Origin: Arthonia radiata
Taxonomy: Eukaryota; Ascomycota; Arthoniomycetes; Arthoniales; Arthoniaceae
Direction of reading: 5' to 3'
Assembly (NCBI GenBank): GCA_002989075.1
Contig: PSQN01000001.1
Coordinates: forward strand, 1,729,153-1,793,152
DNA: 64,000 nt
Shown: one piece after another, positions 21,613-33,983 of the stretch
Numbering within the stretch: position 1 is the stretch's first letter
How the letters are laid out: every line of letters begins with the position of its first letter
Notes under the pieces: generated by a model
The model's input: only the letters and a program-made list of their open reading frames with translations
Database searches by the model: none
What the model was told of the DNA's origin: nothing
Translations under genes and position numbers: made by a program

Positions 21613-24600
21613 ATGTCGGAGACTCCTGGATCCGAAACCCAAGAGCAAGAAGAGGTGCGATGACCGATCTTAGAGATACATCCTAGACTGTATTGCTAAT
21701 TATGGACTGTTTCAGACTTTCGAAGAGGCGGTCGAAGAAGCAACATTGCAGCCGTCTCAGCTCGGAAAAGTACAGGACAACGCCCAAAATGCCCCCGGAG
21801 CTTTTGACTTCGGCTTGGATGTTACCAGTACTGCAAATACAGGGAAAGACGCGGGAGACCAGATTGAAAAAGACGTCAAGAAGCCAGAAACGATAGATGG
21901 TGCTGCCGAGCAGACAAAGCCCGCTACCGCAACCAGCAGTCTACAAGCAACTCCTACTGATGCATATCCCAACGACGACCAATTGCCAGCCCAACAAGGC
22001 CAGTCGGAGGTCAAAACCCCGTTGGAGCAAGTACCGAATAAACCAGAAGCAGAGGTTGTGTTAGGGCGGAAAGAGGACGGGATTGTAGAAAGCAGGAATC
22101 ACACACCTCGACCTTCGAAAGGTAGGAGCCACCACTTGCCGGTCGCTAGACCCAAAAATGTACACATTACCCATGTTTCTGACGCTTCACAGAATCGATA
22201 CAATCAATACAATCAATACGGACCGAGACCAATGTGAACGGTCATGCCAAAACGCCGTCCGTCCACAGAACACCTCCCACACCCTCGAACGCTCGTCCAG
22301 ACTCTGAAGACCTATCGCACTCTCGACAAGCATCTACCGAGCTGTTTGTTCCTGCGCCTCCACCACCTACTAGAGAAGCCACCCACGACGAGCTGGAAAC
22401 GACATCCGCAGTTGGAGACGAGATGGATGAAGAGCAAGAACCACCCGTCAAGCGTCTCATTCGCAGTCCATTCTCTTTCTTTTCTCGCAACACGAACAAC
22501 TCAGACAAGCTAAAGTCGCCGCCGCTGCAAGGTCGCCGAGGAACCATGTCTTCAGTCACGACGATTGACAGCGTCTCGACGCCAAAGCACGAGGATGCCG
22601 AAAAAGTCAGAGCACCACACCGCAACAGCTTGAAAGACCGGTTCAAGTTGTTGCGAATGCAGGAAGAAGCAGGCATCAAGTGGGTTGGCGAAGCAGAGAA
22701 TGAACGGCCCTCGTCACCGTCATCCGGAGTTGATATGACCGCAATGCTTCCACCGCGCGAGGAGGAAGAGGAAGATGAGGAAGAGCCAGCCAAGACTCCT
22801 ACGACAAGCCGAGGAAGAACAACGAGCACGGCGGATGTGCTTGGACCTGCTGGCAAGCCCACAGTCCGAGAGGAGCTTGCGCCCGGTACTGCCGTTGGGA
22901 CGGCTGCAGGTCCACCGCCCGAACAGGCACAAGAGGTCGACTGGGACTTATGGCAAGCTGTGGTATATGAGGGTCCGACCGCTGTCGCCAGGACGAGTCC
23001 TGATGAGCTCAATCAAGCCATCGCTGGTGGTATACCAAGCGCCATCCGTGGGGTCGTCTGGCAAGTGCTAGCTCAAAGCTCGAATCCGGATCTGGAGAGC
23101 ATCTATAAGGAGCTCGTGAAACGGGGTGAGGACCACAAGCCGAAGCCCACACCTATGCAAAGCGGATTAAGCAGAACGACAAGCATATTACGATCACGAC
23201 CTTCAGTGCTAAGGAAAGCATCCAGTCCGCGAGGTCGCTCTAGTAGCGCTAAACGCGACCCCAGCACTCATGGGGAGAAGCTGTCGAACGGCTCGGCAAA
23301 AGAAGTTAAGCAAGCAGAAAACGAGACAGACAACGCTTCCGTCATCTCGCTGCAGTCAGCTATCTCAAGTCCGCCAAGTGAGTCCGCTATTGACGGATCC
23401 ACAACACCCAACACCATACACACAAATAGCGTCAATGGCGCAAATGGGGTCGATGCGCATGGCTTGGCTCAGGACAAACTCGATGACGAAGATGAGAAAC
23501 GAAGGACAGACGAAGGTGAAAAGATACAAAAGCTCGAACGAGCAATACGACGAGATTTGGGTGCACGGACAAGCTACTCAAAGTTCCTCATGAGCGCTGG
23601 TCTTCAAAATGGCCTCTTCGGCATGTGCAAAGCCTATGCACTCTACGACGAAGAAGTTGGATACGCGCAGGGCATGAACTTCATCGCTATGCCGCTGCTC
23701 TTCAACGTAAGTCCAGCTCGCATCAACAAGCTTACAGTGTAGACTGACAACTTATAGATGCCCGAAGAAGAAGCTTTCTGTCTCTTCGACCGACTAATGA
23801 AACAGTACCACCTCCGCGACATGTTTATCCAAGACATGCCAGGTCTCCATCTGCACCTCTACCAATTTGAGCGCCTCCTCGAAGATTTCGAACCCGCCGT
23901 CTACTGCCACCTCCACCGCCGCGGTGTCACCCCCCAGCTCTACGCGACACAATGGTTCCTCACGCTCTTCGCCTACCGCTTCCCGCTGCAGCTAGTCCTT
24001 CGCATCTACGACCTCATCCTCAGCGAAGGCCTCGAATCCGCCATCCTCAAGTTCGGCATTGTCCTCATGCAGAAGAACGCCCACAAGCTGCTCGAGATGA
24101 AAGACATGGCCGTACTAACCACATACCTCAAAGAGCGCCTCTTCGACGTCTACATCGACAAATCACCCTCCGCGTCTTCCGTGCTAGAAAGCGGGTTCTT
24201 CGGTAGTGCCGGAGGAATCGACAAGGAGGTGTACAAAGCCGATGCGTTGGTGCAGGACGCGTGCGCCATCAAGATCAGCCCGGAGATGATCAAGCTGTAC
24301 ACGAAGGAGTGGGAAGAGAAGTCGAGGGAGGAGAAGACGAAGACGGCTGACAATGATGCATTGAGGAGTCAGAACCAGAGTTTGACGTTGCAAGTCAAGA
24401 CATTGGAGGAGAGGAGTCAGAAGTACGATACGGAGCACGTACAGATTGCGCAGACACTGGTGCATACGCAATTGGACAACCAGAAGTTGGCGGACGACAA
24501 CGAGAGTTTGCGCACGCAGATCACGGAACTGCGGAGTATCGTGTCTGCGCAGCCTGGTGAAGTCGAAGAGAAGCTGCGAGCGGAGACGGAGCGTATCATT

Positions 24601-24798
24601 CAACGGAACGCCGAGGTGCAGAACGCAAATCGGCATCTGGAAGAGAGCATGACGGAGATGGAGAATGAGCTTGTGCAGACGAAGCTCAAGGCGGCGCAGA
24701 TGGAGGAGCAGCTTGAGGATCTGCGGGCGAAGTGGGTCAATGTCAGTCAAATGATGGCTGGCGCTGGTGGTGGGAAGGGGAGTCCACGGGTGGGTTGA
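21613..24798 (+). CDS. TBC-domain Rab GTPase-activating protein (Gyp5-like)
   Basis: Four exons: 21613..21654, 21716..22121, 22193..23706 and 23758..24798; 1000 residues. The N-terminal 450 residues are disordered and acidic/Pro-rich. The TBC domain begins at IPSAIRGVVWQVLAQ. It is interrupted by about 130 low-complexity residues and resumes at IRRDLGART (arginine finger) and YAQGMN (glutamine finger), so both catalytic fingers are present. The exon 3-4 splice restores PLLFN|MPEEEAFCLFDRL. The C-terminus is a coiled coil (about residues 880-990). Gyp5-type proteins act on Ypt1/Sec4 Rabs in ER-Golgi and polarised exocytosis. The domain split is shared with fungal Gyp5 relatives. Confidence 0.88.
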
Positions 24799-25066
24799 GG
24801 ATTAAGAAGCATTGCCACCGGCGTTGATGAGTAATGGTATGGTAATGGTTGTACAGATATGGATATGATGTATAATATATTTCATAGGGCATTGATGGAC
24901 GATGCAAACATTGAACATTATACTCACTTTTGCGGAGATGATGGCTCTCATTCGTGCAGTTAGCGATCTCACTCATCCACAGTCTCCTCAAGCGCGCCCA
25001 CACTCCACCAGCAGTCTGACCGCCTTCCCGCATTTCCTAAACCTTCGCGAGAAGCTACCGACAGAT
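24799..25066. other. Convergent intergenic region
   Basis: 268 AT-rich bases (for example TGTATAATATATTTC near 24870, usable as poly(A) signal sequence for the TBC gene). No gene seen. Confidence 0.4.
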
Positions 25067-26364
25067 TCACAGCACCGTCCACGTTCCCCGATCCACCAGT
25101 TCTTCCTCAGTAAACTTCTCATCTCCTGGCCATCGTGAGAATCTGCGATCAATGGCCCTCGCTCGAAGCCAATCGAGGTTCAGCCGCCAAATCTCCCGCT
25201 TGGCCGCCTCCTTGACCTGACAAACATGGTAGCCGAGGCCGACTCCAATGGTAATGCGGTAGATGGACCAATCCCACTCGAGAGCACGCTCCGTGATCCA
25301 GCGCTCGAAGTCACACGAAAGATCGGACCAGACCCACTGACGTCTTCGTGCGTCTGGGAGAGGCTCTGAAGAGGCCCGGCTGGCACTCTCATCGATGAAA
25401 CTATTTGCAGCGTCACTACAAAAGATGGCAACGTTGTTGTCAGCCTCATCGTGATTAGCGTTGCTGATATAGTCATTGCTTCTCCGAACCCAGTCGTGAA
25501 ACCTCTTGACTATCATGAGCGAGATCTTCAGCAAGGGACATGCGTCCATGAGCTTCAACAAGTGTCTGGCGGAGAAATTGTGGCGACTGAGGTGGTAACA
25601 ATGATTGCGCGTACCGTTGGCGGGATAGAAGAAAACCTGGAGCGTGCGTAACTGGTGAGCTCGATGAGCCAGCAGTCCGCAGACAGTGTTGAAATCGCGA
25701 CGACAGCGGTTGGCGTGCAAGCTGTGGTGCAGTGGGCATTCGAGAATGCAGAAAGCGTCGTCATCTTCTAGGCATGGACAGCCTTCCAGGGTATGTAATC
25801 CGGCGTTGGAAAGCGGTAGGGACAAGTGTTGCAGGTGGCAGTAGTTGGTCGGTCCGATCGCTGTCATCCAGGCGAGTGCGGCACTCCAGCTATGACTGTT
25901 CGGTTGTCAGTGCAGCTCTACTTGAGGTGAGGAGTCTATGCTTACGGTGCAGCGAATCGGTAGGAGTTGCCACCGTAGAGTATCTTTACAGCCTCCTGGT
26001 GGACTTGCCGATTGGTACGTAACAGTCGCACATTCAGGGTCTTCATGACGCGGGTCCTGGAGGCTTCGTTCGTTAATTCTCTGAAGTGCAGCTCTGGCTC
26101 AGTCTCATTTCGGTGCAGTAGACTTCGCTTCGCCGGCCAGAGCTCAATAGCGCGGTCTAGCACTAAGCTGTGTTCGTAGATCATGTCTCGAATTTCGCGA
26201 GGTAGGTCGAGGAACGCAGAAGCCTTGCTGGAGGGGCGATGAGCTTGTGGACGAAGATTGAGATTGTCCAACCGTTTCCTGTAGTAGCGTCAACGTTTGG
26301 TAACTGGAAGCGTTCGATGAATTAGAAATTACTTTGCGCGAAGCCATCTGTCCGAAGACGCCAT
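25067..26364 (-). CDS. F-box/2EXR-like fungal protein
   Basis: Three exons: complement 26333..26364, 25946..26278 and 25067..25895 (an alternative acceptor gives 25889); 397 residues. After a short lead comes FLDLPREIRDMIYEH, the degenerate F-box-like motif that begins many fungal 2EXR/DUF7730-type proteins. It is followed by LLRTNRQVHQEAVKILYGGNSYRF, also typical. The second intron splice joins RFAAP to an in-frame Trp/Ala stretch ending in AIGPTN, the usual next block. These families are large in Dothideomycetes, and their function is unknown. A role as an SCF substrate receptor is possible but unproven. Confidence 0.7.
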
Positions 26365-26816
26365 TGCAGGTTGCGCGCGGAGAAGAAGCTTGATTCAACA
26401 GTACGAGAGCTTGCAGTCACTACAAAGCTCGGAGATGGCACTTGCATCTGAGTACGTAGAAGACCTCAATGACGAACGGAGACAGAGAATGTATGTGGAT
26501 CAAAGGCTGATCTTGAAATTTTCTGTGAGCCTGCCATACAAACGCACTCGCTCTCTACGATGGCAAGTTCTGCATTTGCCTGAGTCGCCAGCTTGGTGAA
26601 GTGTTTGCGATGCCATGAGATTGGATCATGACGGGGCACTATGCTTTCCACATTATTAGAGCCACTTGTGCTTCACAAGACTTTAAACCCTCATGAGAAT
26701 GACTTGGTGAACAATGAGGACCAGACTTGAAACAACATATGAACCTAAATCGTGAAACATTCAAAAGCAAAACCTGCGACCAGAGTTGAGTCCCGCTTGA
26801 TCAACACAGACTGCTC
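26365..26816. other. Intergenic region
   Basis: 452 bases between the F-box-like start and the dynamin 3' end, both on the minus strand. It holds the F-box-like promoter. Nothing else was recognised. Confidence 0.4.
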
Positions 26817-29108
26817 CTACCTGCGGAGCTCTTGAAGACTCGCAGAGAGCTTCTCATGGAGCTCGCGCAGCTGCTTTCTTTTCTCGACGCTCTCTGGTCG
26901 TTCACCCGCGACTTGCTCCAACTCATCCGATTCGTAGGCCGCGATCTTCTCGGGGCAGAAGATTGTTGGCAGAAGTCTGAGAAGGTGGCGCTCAATCACC
27001 TGTCTACAAACGTTATCGACAAACGTCTTCAAAGACGCCTGAAAGGATTAGCTCAGAGCCGGTCAACAGTGTGGGTGCAGAAGATACCTTGTAGTATGCG
27101 TGAAGCCCAGCCAAGGCCTCTGTGCACGCTTGTTCATCCATGTCGACAATAATCCGTTTCTGTAGAGAGGCAAGCAGTCTCTCCACATCCATCTGATTGT
27201 TACTCACGTGAAGCTTGCCGCCCCAGTCTTCGGAACGTGCATCTGTCATAGCCTTTCTGAGCATGTCCCGGGTGGTCTGTTGACGTGCTTGCTGAACGTT
27301 GTCGGTGTAGTAATGATTGTACGTTATCGGTTGCTGCCCCTCGTCCTGAATCAGCATGCGCAATTCCTGATCTGCGGCCTCCTTGCTGCGGCGCAGAGGC
27401 AATTCGGTCTTGTTGTGTAGCTCCAGCAGCACATGCTCATCTTTTGTGATGTGACTTAGGACGGCTTTGACAAAGCCCTCTACCTCTTCATAGACCTCTG
27501 AAACATGTTCACTTGCGATCATTGCCCATCTGCTAGACTGTATGTGAAAAAGCTCTGAGAGTAGGACATGGTTGTAGTTTCCGGGTAGTTCCTTGCCGCG
27601 GCAGTTGAGGTATACCTATTCTGAAGTCAGAAAGCTCGCGTTACATTTGGAGTGGTCTCAATTACCTCTTTGACCCAAGACTTCATCTCTTTCTCAGAAA
27701 CAAGGATCTGGTCGTCCTTGCCAAGCTCCTTGGGCGCTTCGTCGCCTTCTGTATCTGAACCGTGGTCCTCGAGTTCTTCTCCTGGCGATTCGTACTCAAT
27801 CGTCCCAGCAGCCCGAGTGGTCACCTTCCGCTTCTTTCCGTCAAGCCTCATGCGATTCGCAAATTTTGTGTTCAGGCCATGGATAACAGCGCGCAGCCTC
27901 GCAGATCTCGCAGATGCATCAATCGCGTCGAAGAAAACAGCGTCTGTCTCCTGATAATTGCCATTCAGTGCAGCAGTGGTGAGGCCATGGAACCGAGTCG
28001 CGAGCCGCGACAGAAACATGCGTAAATGACTTGATGTCGGCCTCTCGTCTCCCAAATCCGCGATTCCGTTCTCAAGCCTTCTCATGAGCGCTGCGATCTC
28101 CTTTCGAACTTTTGGCAACTCATTCCCGAGGTGTTGGTCCAGTAGGATTGGCAAGAATCTTCGAAGCGATGTGATCCCAGTACGATCGGGATCGAGCCTC
28201 AACCCTTTCCAAGACGAACCCAGAAAAAAACTCGTTTCATCCGCGCGACGTTGTTCGAGTGTCACTCCGTTTGCCAAGTCTTTGGGTGTGGGGTTCTTGA
28301 GGATAAAAAATCCAAGTTTGAGTCTTGTAGTGTCTTCGTTCCTGGCAAGCGATGCAATGCGATGTTCAGTGCCTTTATTGATCAAGTCAGGTTTCGTGAT
28401 GATTCCCAGTGTTCGCTCGCCAGCCTTGTCTGATTTACGCGATTTATGAATGATTGGTTGGTTGGCAATGTCATTTCCTGCTTGGACCACAGCAAGAATA
28501 ATTGTTCGCGGATTTGCGACATAGGCATCAGCGATCCTGTGAACGGTTTCCACATCCTCGTCGTCTTGCTCATCATTCGGAACAGAAATAAGGCCTGGAA
28601 GATCGACCACAGTCAGATCTAGATTTGTTGGTCCGGATATTCTGATGCGCAAGACATCCTCTGCGAAAGCAGGTCCGTCGTCGATTTGGCCAAATCCCTT
28701 CACACCCATCGCAGCTCCGGCGTCGGCGATGGTTTGGGGCATGTGGCCGAAGTCGTGAACATCCTGCCTGAATCGCTGTAGCTCGGCTTTGCGAGAGGGA
28801 GAGGATGAGGTTCCGGGGATTATTGTTGCGGTAATGCTAAGGTCGTCACCTGTGTGCTCGAGGATGATCTCTGTGGCGAACCTTGTACAAAGTCCATCTT
28901 GACGTGGGAAAGGAATGCCGGTAAGACCCTCTAACACGGAACTCTTTCCAGCAGATTGATCGCCACAGACTATCAGTTGTGGTAGATTGATATGCTCGCT
29001 GAGACCGAGGGCTCTGAGAGTTGCCACCTGCTGGAGACGCACGCTAGACCGATTTACTTGGAGGTCTTCCAAAGGCTTGGGGACTATGATCTGTTGTATG
29101 CCGTCCAT
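26817..29108 (-). CDS. Dynamin-family (Mx/Vps1-like) GTPase
   Basis: Three exons: complement 27666..29108, 27088..27615 and 26817..27038; 730 residues. The GTPase domain is intact: G1 GDQSAGKSS (49-57), G3 DLPG (169-172), G4 TKPD (238-241). The middle and stalk follow, and exon 3 completes the C-terminal GED helices (AAYESDELEQ, ELHEKLSASL). The splices restore WVKE|VYLNCRGKELPG and AYYK|ASLKTFVDNV. There is no PH or proline-rich domain, so it resembles fungal Mx-like dynamins rather than classical dynamin. Such proteins oligomerise on membranes; the specific organelle cannot be told from sequence. Confidence 0.9.
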
Positions 29109-29932
29109 TTTGCTTCTTGGGACGTTCTCGGGCTAGTTCAGCATCACGTTTCTTGAGTAGACTGAAAGGAGCAGATGTGGGATAATAAGCGTCAAAAGTC
29201 CGTGAACTGCTTTTGGTATCGAAGTGAAGAGCACGAGAAGCTTCTTCTCAATTGAATGCATTCGGGCAGCCGCACGGCGGTAAAGAGGCGTCAATGTAAG
29301 TGTTTGCCTTCTCACGGCTAGTTGCATGTGCGGTTTGCTCATCGAGCCAAACCCTTGCAATATCCGCATCTGCCAGCTGTGCCACAAAAATTCCATAGGG
29401 TGCCAGATATCCTCAATCGTTGGCCGGGAACTAAAGTCCAAGTCGCAGGTGATGTGGCAAAGAAAACACATGGTGCATGGATGGCACGAGATACTTGGAT
29501 ACTTAGATACTTAGAGCTGTAAGCTGTCTTAGCCATTTACTGTCAGCTCAGCAGAGCACTATCCGTGGCAACCAGGACTGGCTTGTCGGCTAGAATCCAG
29601 GAGCCAGACAGAACCTGCGAACAAGCAAGCAGGAGCGTAGCTGTAAAGCAAGCGTTTGCACAGAAGCTGTGCAACACGGGTACGGGGAGGAAACGCATGG
29701 CCCCTGCAAGTAGAGTTGGTGGATTCCATGGAATGAACTCGCGTTTCACTGAACTCCCGTGAAATCGTAACCGAAGTGTTTCGACGACATCTGCTGTGGA
29801 TGTGGTGATGTGACTCGGTAATTGTAGGGTAGACCCGCGTGGTGACACGGTAGAGTCCTTCGGCCCCTAATATCCTGAATAAATACTAGTCCGTCTTGGC
29901 ATTCGATATCGACTCGAAAGCGAAATCAAGCA
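29109..29932. promoter_or_regulatory. Divergent intergenic region
   Basis: 824 bases between the dynamin start and the GatC-like start. Only short frames on both strands. No motif assigned. Confidence 0.4.
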
Positions 29933-30580
29933 ATGCATGCTCTGCCAGCGGACAGCATGTCCAGACATCTTGCCGGTCGCATCTCACGATCACAATGCTT
30001 CAAAATGTCCCCATATGTGCCTAGTACCAGCTCTCCGCGGCATAGTAGCACCAAAACAAACTCCACACCTGCAGTCTCAGAGCCTTTAACCCCCTCCCAA
30101 CTCGACGACCTATTTACATCGCCCGCCTGGTCTGTCAACGATCTCCTACCCTCGCCTTCATCGACTGCCTCGACGACAGAGATCACAGCCTCCAAACTCC
30201 GCCACCTTCTCCGCCTCTCAGCCCTACCTCCTCCCTCCTCTCCGGCTGAAGAGCAGAAGATGCTCGATCAATTGCATCAGCAACTACACTTCGTGCGGCA
30301 GATCCAAGCCGTTGACGTATCTGGCGTCCAGCCGCTAGCACGAATACAGGATGAGACTGAGTTCGCAAAGCAAGCGCGGACGCACGACTTGGAGAGCATG
30401 AAAGAGGCACTTGACCAGGAACAATGGGTGGGAAGATTCAACAGGCGAGTGAGAAAGCGAGCGGTCGGCGTTGAAAAGCGCGCAGAAGAGGACTGGGACG
30501 TACTAGGGCAGGCCCCAAGAAGGATTGGCGGCTTCTTCGTCGTTGAAGGTGGCGGTGGACGAGGCAAAGAGGAAGGCTGA
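29933..30580 (+). CDS. GatC-like mitochondrial Glu-tRNA(Gln) amidotransferase subunit
   Basis: Intronless, 215 residues. The N-terminus is basic and Ser-rich, like a mitochondrial presequence (SRHLAGRISRSQ). The middle (about 85-145) matches the GatC pattern: LRHLLRLSALPPP, LHQQLHFVRQIQAVD, then GVQPLARIQDET. GatC-type subunits stabilise the GatA-GatB enzyme that converts Glu-tRNA(Gln) to Gln-tRNA(Gln) in mitochondria; S. pombe Gta3 is the fungal comparison. The C-terminal stretch (RRVRKRAVGVEKRAEEDWDV) is seen in filamentous-fungal relatives. The fold is likely; the function is inferred. Confidence 0.62.
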   Translation: MHALPADSMSRHLAGRISRSQCFKMSPYVPSTSSPRHSSTKTNSTPAVSEPLTPSQLDDLFTSPAWSVNDLLPSPSSTASTTEITASKLRHLLRLSALPPPSSPAEEQKMLDQLHQQLHFVRQIQAVDVSGVQPLARIQDETEFAKQARTHDLESMKEALDQEQWVGRFNRRVRKRAVGVEKRAEEDWDVLGQAPRRIGGFFVVEGGGGRGKEEG

Positions 30581-31203
30581 TCACACCAACAGAGAAAGTG
30601 GTGGAGCAGAGCATCATCAAAGCTCCAGGCTTGACCTCATTGAGAAGCGCCTGGGCAGCAGAGGATGAAAGAATCGCAGTTGCGTGATTCGGCGAAACAC
30701 TCTGAGCGGAAAAGAGGAGCGAAAATCAAGAGAGGCCCATGCCCCAACATATCGAGATTGGGTTCACGCATACAGGCCGCTAATACCAGGTCGGGCGGAA
30801 GTCAAATCGTCACTTTCACCATCTCCAAGCAATATACTTCCAGCCAGAGGTAGTCGCCTCGCCGAACCATACTCCGTACAGCATTATCGATTCAAGCAGC
30901 CAGATATGAGGTTTCATGGCCTCAATTATCGTGTTTGAACTTCCTTTGAACTCGTTCGGACGTAGCTCACGACTATAAAACCATATCCCGCGCACAAGGA
31001 ATTCAAGAAGTCGTCAATTTGGACGCGTTTGAGACGCGTCACGCTTCGGAAGATGCCGAACCCGCGGTTTGACGTCACTTTGCTGTCTCAGATTCCTCCA
31101 AGTTTCACAAAGCTGTCCTCAACGCTTAGTGGATTATGGACTGTGCTCGATAACGAGCGACAACCAGTTCTCGTTTAGAACAGGTCGTCTCAATCCCCCC
31201 AAG
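30581..31203. promoter_or_regulatory. Intergenic, upstream of the DUF726 gene
   Basis: 623 bases, same-strand neighbours. Short frames at 30665-30938 have no recognisable content. Confidence 0.4.
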
Positions 31204-33804
31204 ATGGCAGGCTTTATGAACAAAGCGCCGTGGGCATCGAAAGACCAGGGCAAAACCGGCGCCTCGACCAACCAAAGCAACGAGCAGTCGTCCGGTCTCT
31301 TCTCCAAGGTGCCATTCGTGTCCAAGTCACAGGATAAAAAGCAGAGCGAGCAGGACGCCGGCCCGCAAGGCGGTTCAGATGGCGGTATTTTCTCCAAGAT
31401 GCCCTGGGCCTCGAAAGAGAAAGAACCTGAGGCACCAGACACAAAGGAAGAATCACTCACGACCATCCTGTCAACGCGTGAAGACCGGACGAACTTCTTG
31501 TTACTTGTTGCAGAGTGCACTGAGTCTATGAGAAGGAAGCTTCAAGCAACGTTCGACCCAAATGAGACTGGTGAACAGAAAACACTGGACGGACAAATCC
31601 AGTCTACTTCGAGACCGGGCACTAGCGGGACGGACAAGGCTGGTAGTGACAGTGGCGATGTAATACAGGTTCGACATGAAGATCCAAGTGTAGCAGAGCT
31701 TGATGATGAGACGAGAGCAAAGGCTGCTGTCGCGGAAGCCGAAGCAGATGAAGCCGATGCCAAGAAAAATTCGGACACCAAAGAAGCTGTAGCGAAAGCG
31801 AAAAGAGAGGCAGAAGAGAAGAAGCGCAAGGAGCATGAAAAGAGAGTGAAAGAAGTCAATAGCGCCGAGATGAAGGAGCTGCAGAAGTCTAGTTTAGCGA
31901 GCTTTGACGAGTGGAGTCAACGTGTGATAGGCCGCGTTGGTGAGACTGTCAATCAGAACGAAAAGGCCGAAGAGGTCAGGAAAGAGGGCGTGAGCCCTAA
32001 GACCTCAAAATCAGCTGCAAACCCGCCATACGAGCTGAAAGCCTCCGATGCAGCCCTCAAGCATCTCTTTCCGCCTATTGCGACATCATTTGTGAAGCTT
32101 GACGAGCCGCGCAGGGTCCTCATACTACATTCTATGCTGCTTCTCATGATCAGCCTCGAGACGTACTCATCATATTCTCGAGTCCTACTCGCCTACTTAG
32201 CATCGTCGTTGAATGTACCGATCGCATACTTAGCTGAGGACGAGTCAAAGGTTGCTCAAGGTCTTCTTGAAGCAGCGAAGCAGCAGATGAATGCTGATGA
32301 ACAGACCAAGAAGAAAGCCGACGAGAATCTGTGGGGTCGCCGTGTCAAAGTCGGCCTTGGTGCAGTCGCCGGCGCAGCACTCATTGGCGTTACTGGCGGT
32401 CTAGCGGCGCCGCTTCTTGCCGCAGGAGTTGGCTCTGTCATGGGCGGACTTGGCTTGGGTGCAACAGCGACGGCGACATATCTTGGTGCTATGGCCGGCA
32501 GCGCACCACTAGTCGGTGCGTTGTTTGGTGCATATGGCGGCCGTATGGCTGGCCAGATGGTCGACAACTACGCCAAAGAGATCAACGACTTTGCTTTCAT
32601 ACCGGTCCACCGACCTTCAACGTCCTTCGTAAAAGGATCTCACACGGAGCCTGCGCCGTCTGACAGGAGACTGCGTGTGACGATTGGCATCAGCGGCTGG
32701 CTGAACGACGCAAGCGATGTCGTCAAACCTTGGCAGATACTCGGCCACACCGGCATCGAGGCTTTCGCTTTACGTTTCGAGCTTGAAGCGCTGATCAGCC
32801 TCGGGAATGCTTTGACAACGTACATCAAGAGCGCCGCCTGGGGTGTTGGGACCAAAGCAATCGTTTCACAGACTGTCTTTGCAACACTCTCCGCTGGCTT
32901 GTGGCCACTTGGCATCGTCAAAGCGGCACGCGTGGTCGACAACCCTTTTAGTGTTGCGCGAAGCCGCAGCGAGAAAGCTGGACGCGTGCTCGCAGATGCA
33001 CTGATCAACAAAGTTCAAGGTGAGCGACCCGTCACTCTCGTTGGTTACTCGCTCGGCGCGCGTGTCATCTACTACACCCTAGATGAGCTTTCTCGACGCA
33101 AAGCCTTCGGTCTCGTTGAGAGTGTCGTGCTCGCTGGTGCTGCTGTACCAGCTGACTCAGCCGTGTGGCGACGCATCAGAAGCGTAGTCAGCGGGCGCGT
33201 TGTCAATGTCTTCAGCGTGAATGATTATCTGCTTGGCTTTCTTTATCGCACGTCAAGCTTTCAGTACGGAGTCGCTGGTCTTGAAGCCATCCGCGGCGTC
33301 GCCAACGTCGAGAATATCGATGTGAGTGACATTGTCGACGGGCACACCAAATACCGCTTCCTCACTGGCACACTACTCTCCAAGATCGGCTTCGAAGACG
33401 TCGATGAGGCCGCCGTCGCGGTGCAAAAGAAGCAGCTGAATCAAGAAGAGCACAAAGAAGAGGAAGAGCGCAGGAAAGCCGAGGCCAAACAAGCCGGCTT
33501 AGAGACTGAAGAAGTCGACGTGGAGAACATGCTGAAAGAGGTGCAGAAGAAGAACGAGCAGAGCATGTTGGGCAAGATGGGCGAGCGGATGAGCGCAATG
33601 ACCGTAGGCGTGGGCAATACCATCACCGGGCGTGGCCGTAGCCAGACGCCGGAGCATAAGATGAGTGAGGAGGAGAAGTTCCGCAGGGCTCAAGAGAAAG
33701 AATTGAAGGAGAGTGTGGGCGGTCAAAGTGCGAGTGCGGGCGTCATTGGTAGCTCCGTGGGAAGTAGCGCGACGAGCGCCACACCTATTACGGATATTAC
33801 GTGA
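31204..33804 (+). CDS. DUF726 / TMCO4-Mil1 family alpha/beta-hydrolase membrane protein
   Basis: ATG 31204 is preferred over an upstream non-ATG frame extension; 866 residues, no intron. The N-terminus repeats an (P/K)WASK/FVSK motif (residues 6-75, KAPWASKDQ, KVPFVSKSQ, KMPWASKEK). A charged coiled coil follows (about 190-230). Then comes a Gly/Ala-rich hydrophobic hairpin (about 380-455) and the DUF726 hydrolase with nucleophile motif GYSLG (Ser616). The end is a Lys/Glu coiled coil. Yeast Mil1 and human TMCO4 are relatives; lipase activity is suggested for the family but not shown here. Confidence 0.85.
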   Translation: MAGFMNKAPWASKDQGKTGASTNQSNEQSSGLFSKVPFVSKSQDKKQSEQDAGPQGGSDGGIFSKMPWASKEKEPEAPDTKEESLTTILSTREDRTNFLLLVAECTESMRRKLQATFDPNETGEQKTLDGQIQSTSRPGTSGTDKAGSDSGDVIQVRHEDPSVAELDDETRAKAAVAEAEADEADAKKNSDTKEAVAKAKREAEEKKRKEHEKRVKEVNSAEMKELQKSSLASFDEWSQRVIGRVGETVNQNEKAEEVRKEGVSPKTSKSAANPPYELKASDAALKHLFPPIATSFVKLDEPRRVLILHSMLLLMISLETYSSYSRVLLAYLASSLNVPIAYLAEDESKVAQGLLEAAKQQMNADEQTKKKADENLWGRRVKVGLGAVAGAALIGVTGGLAAPLLAAGVGSVMGGLGLGATATATYLGAMAGSAPLVGALFGAYGGRMAGQMVDNYAKEINDFAFIPVHRPSTSFVKGSHTEPAPSDRRLRVTIGISGWLNDASDVVKPWQILGHTGIEAFALRFELEALISLGNALTTYIKSAAWGVGTKAIVSQTVFATLSAGLWPLGIVKAARVVDNPFSVARSRSEKAGRVLADALINKVQGERPVTLVGYSLGARVIYYTLDELSRRKAFGLVESVVLAGAAVPADSAVWRRIRSVVSGRVVNVFSVNDYLLGFLYRTSSFQYGVAGLEAIRGVANVENIDVSDIVDGHTKYRFLTGTLLSKIGFEDVDEAAVAVQKKQLNQEEHKEEEERRKAEAKQAGLETEEVDVENMLKEVQKKNEQSMLGKMGERMSAMTVGVGNTITGRGRSQTPEHKMSEEEKFRRAQEKELKESVGGQSASAGVIGSSVGSSATSATPITDIT

Positions 33805-33983
33805 CGAGTATATGAGATTGACGACAATAGACTATGGACGACCACTACATGCTGAGAGTATTTTCCTGATCACATTGAATCATACAAAAAGTGTTTCTGA
33901 CAGTGCTCCACTGCAGCTTTTGTTTCCCACGCCCTCTACGTTGAGCACACACACATCTCTCCAACGACCCCACAACAGCGCCC

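Noticed and set aside
22242-23012. 256-codon antisense frame over the TBC gene
   Set aside because: Ser/Val-rich shadow of the acidic, low-complexity TBC protein; no independent features.
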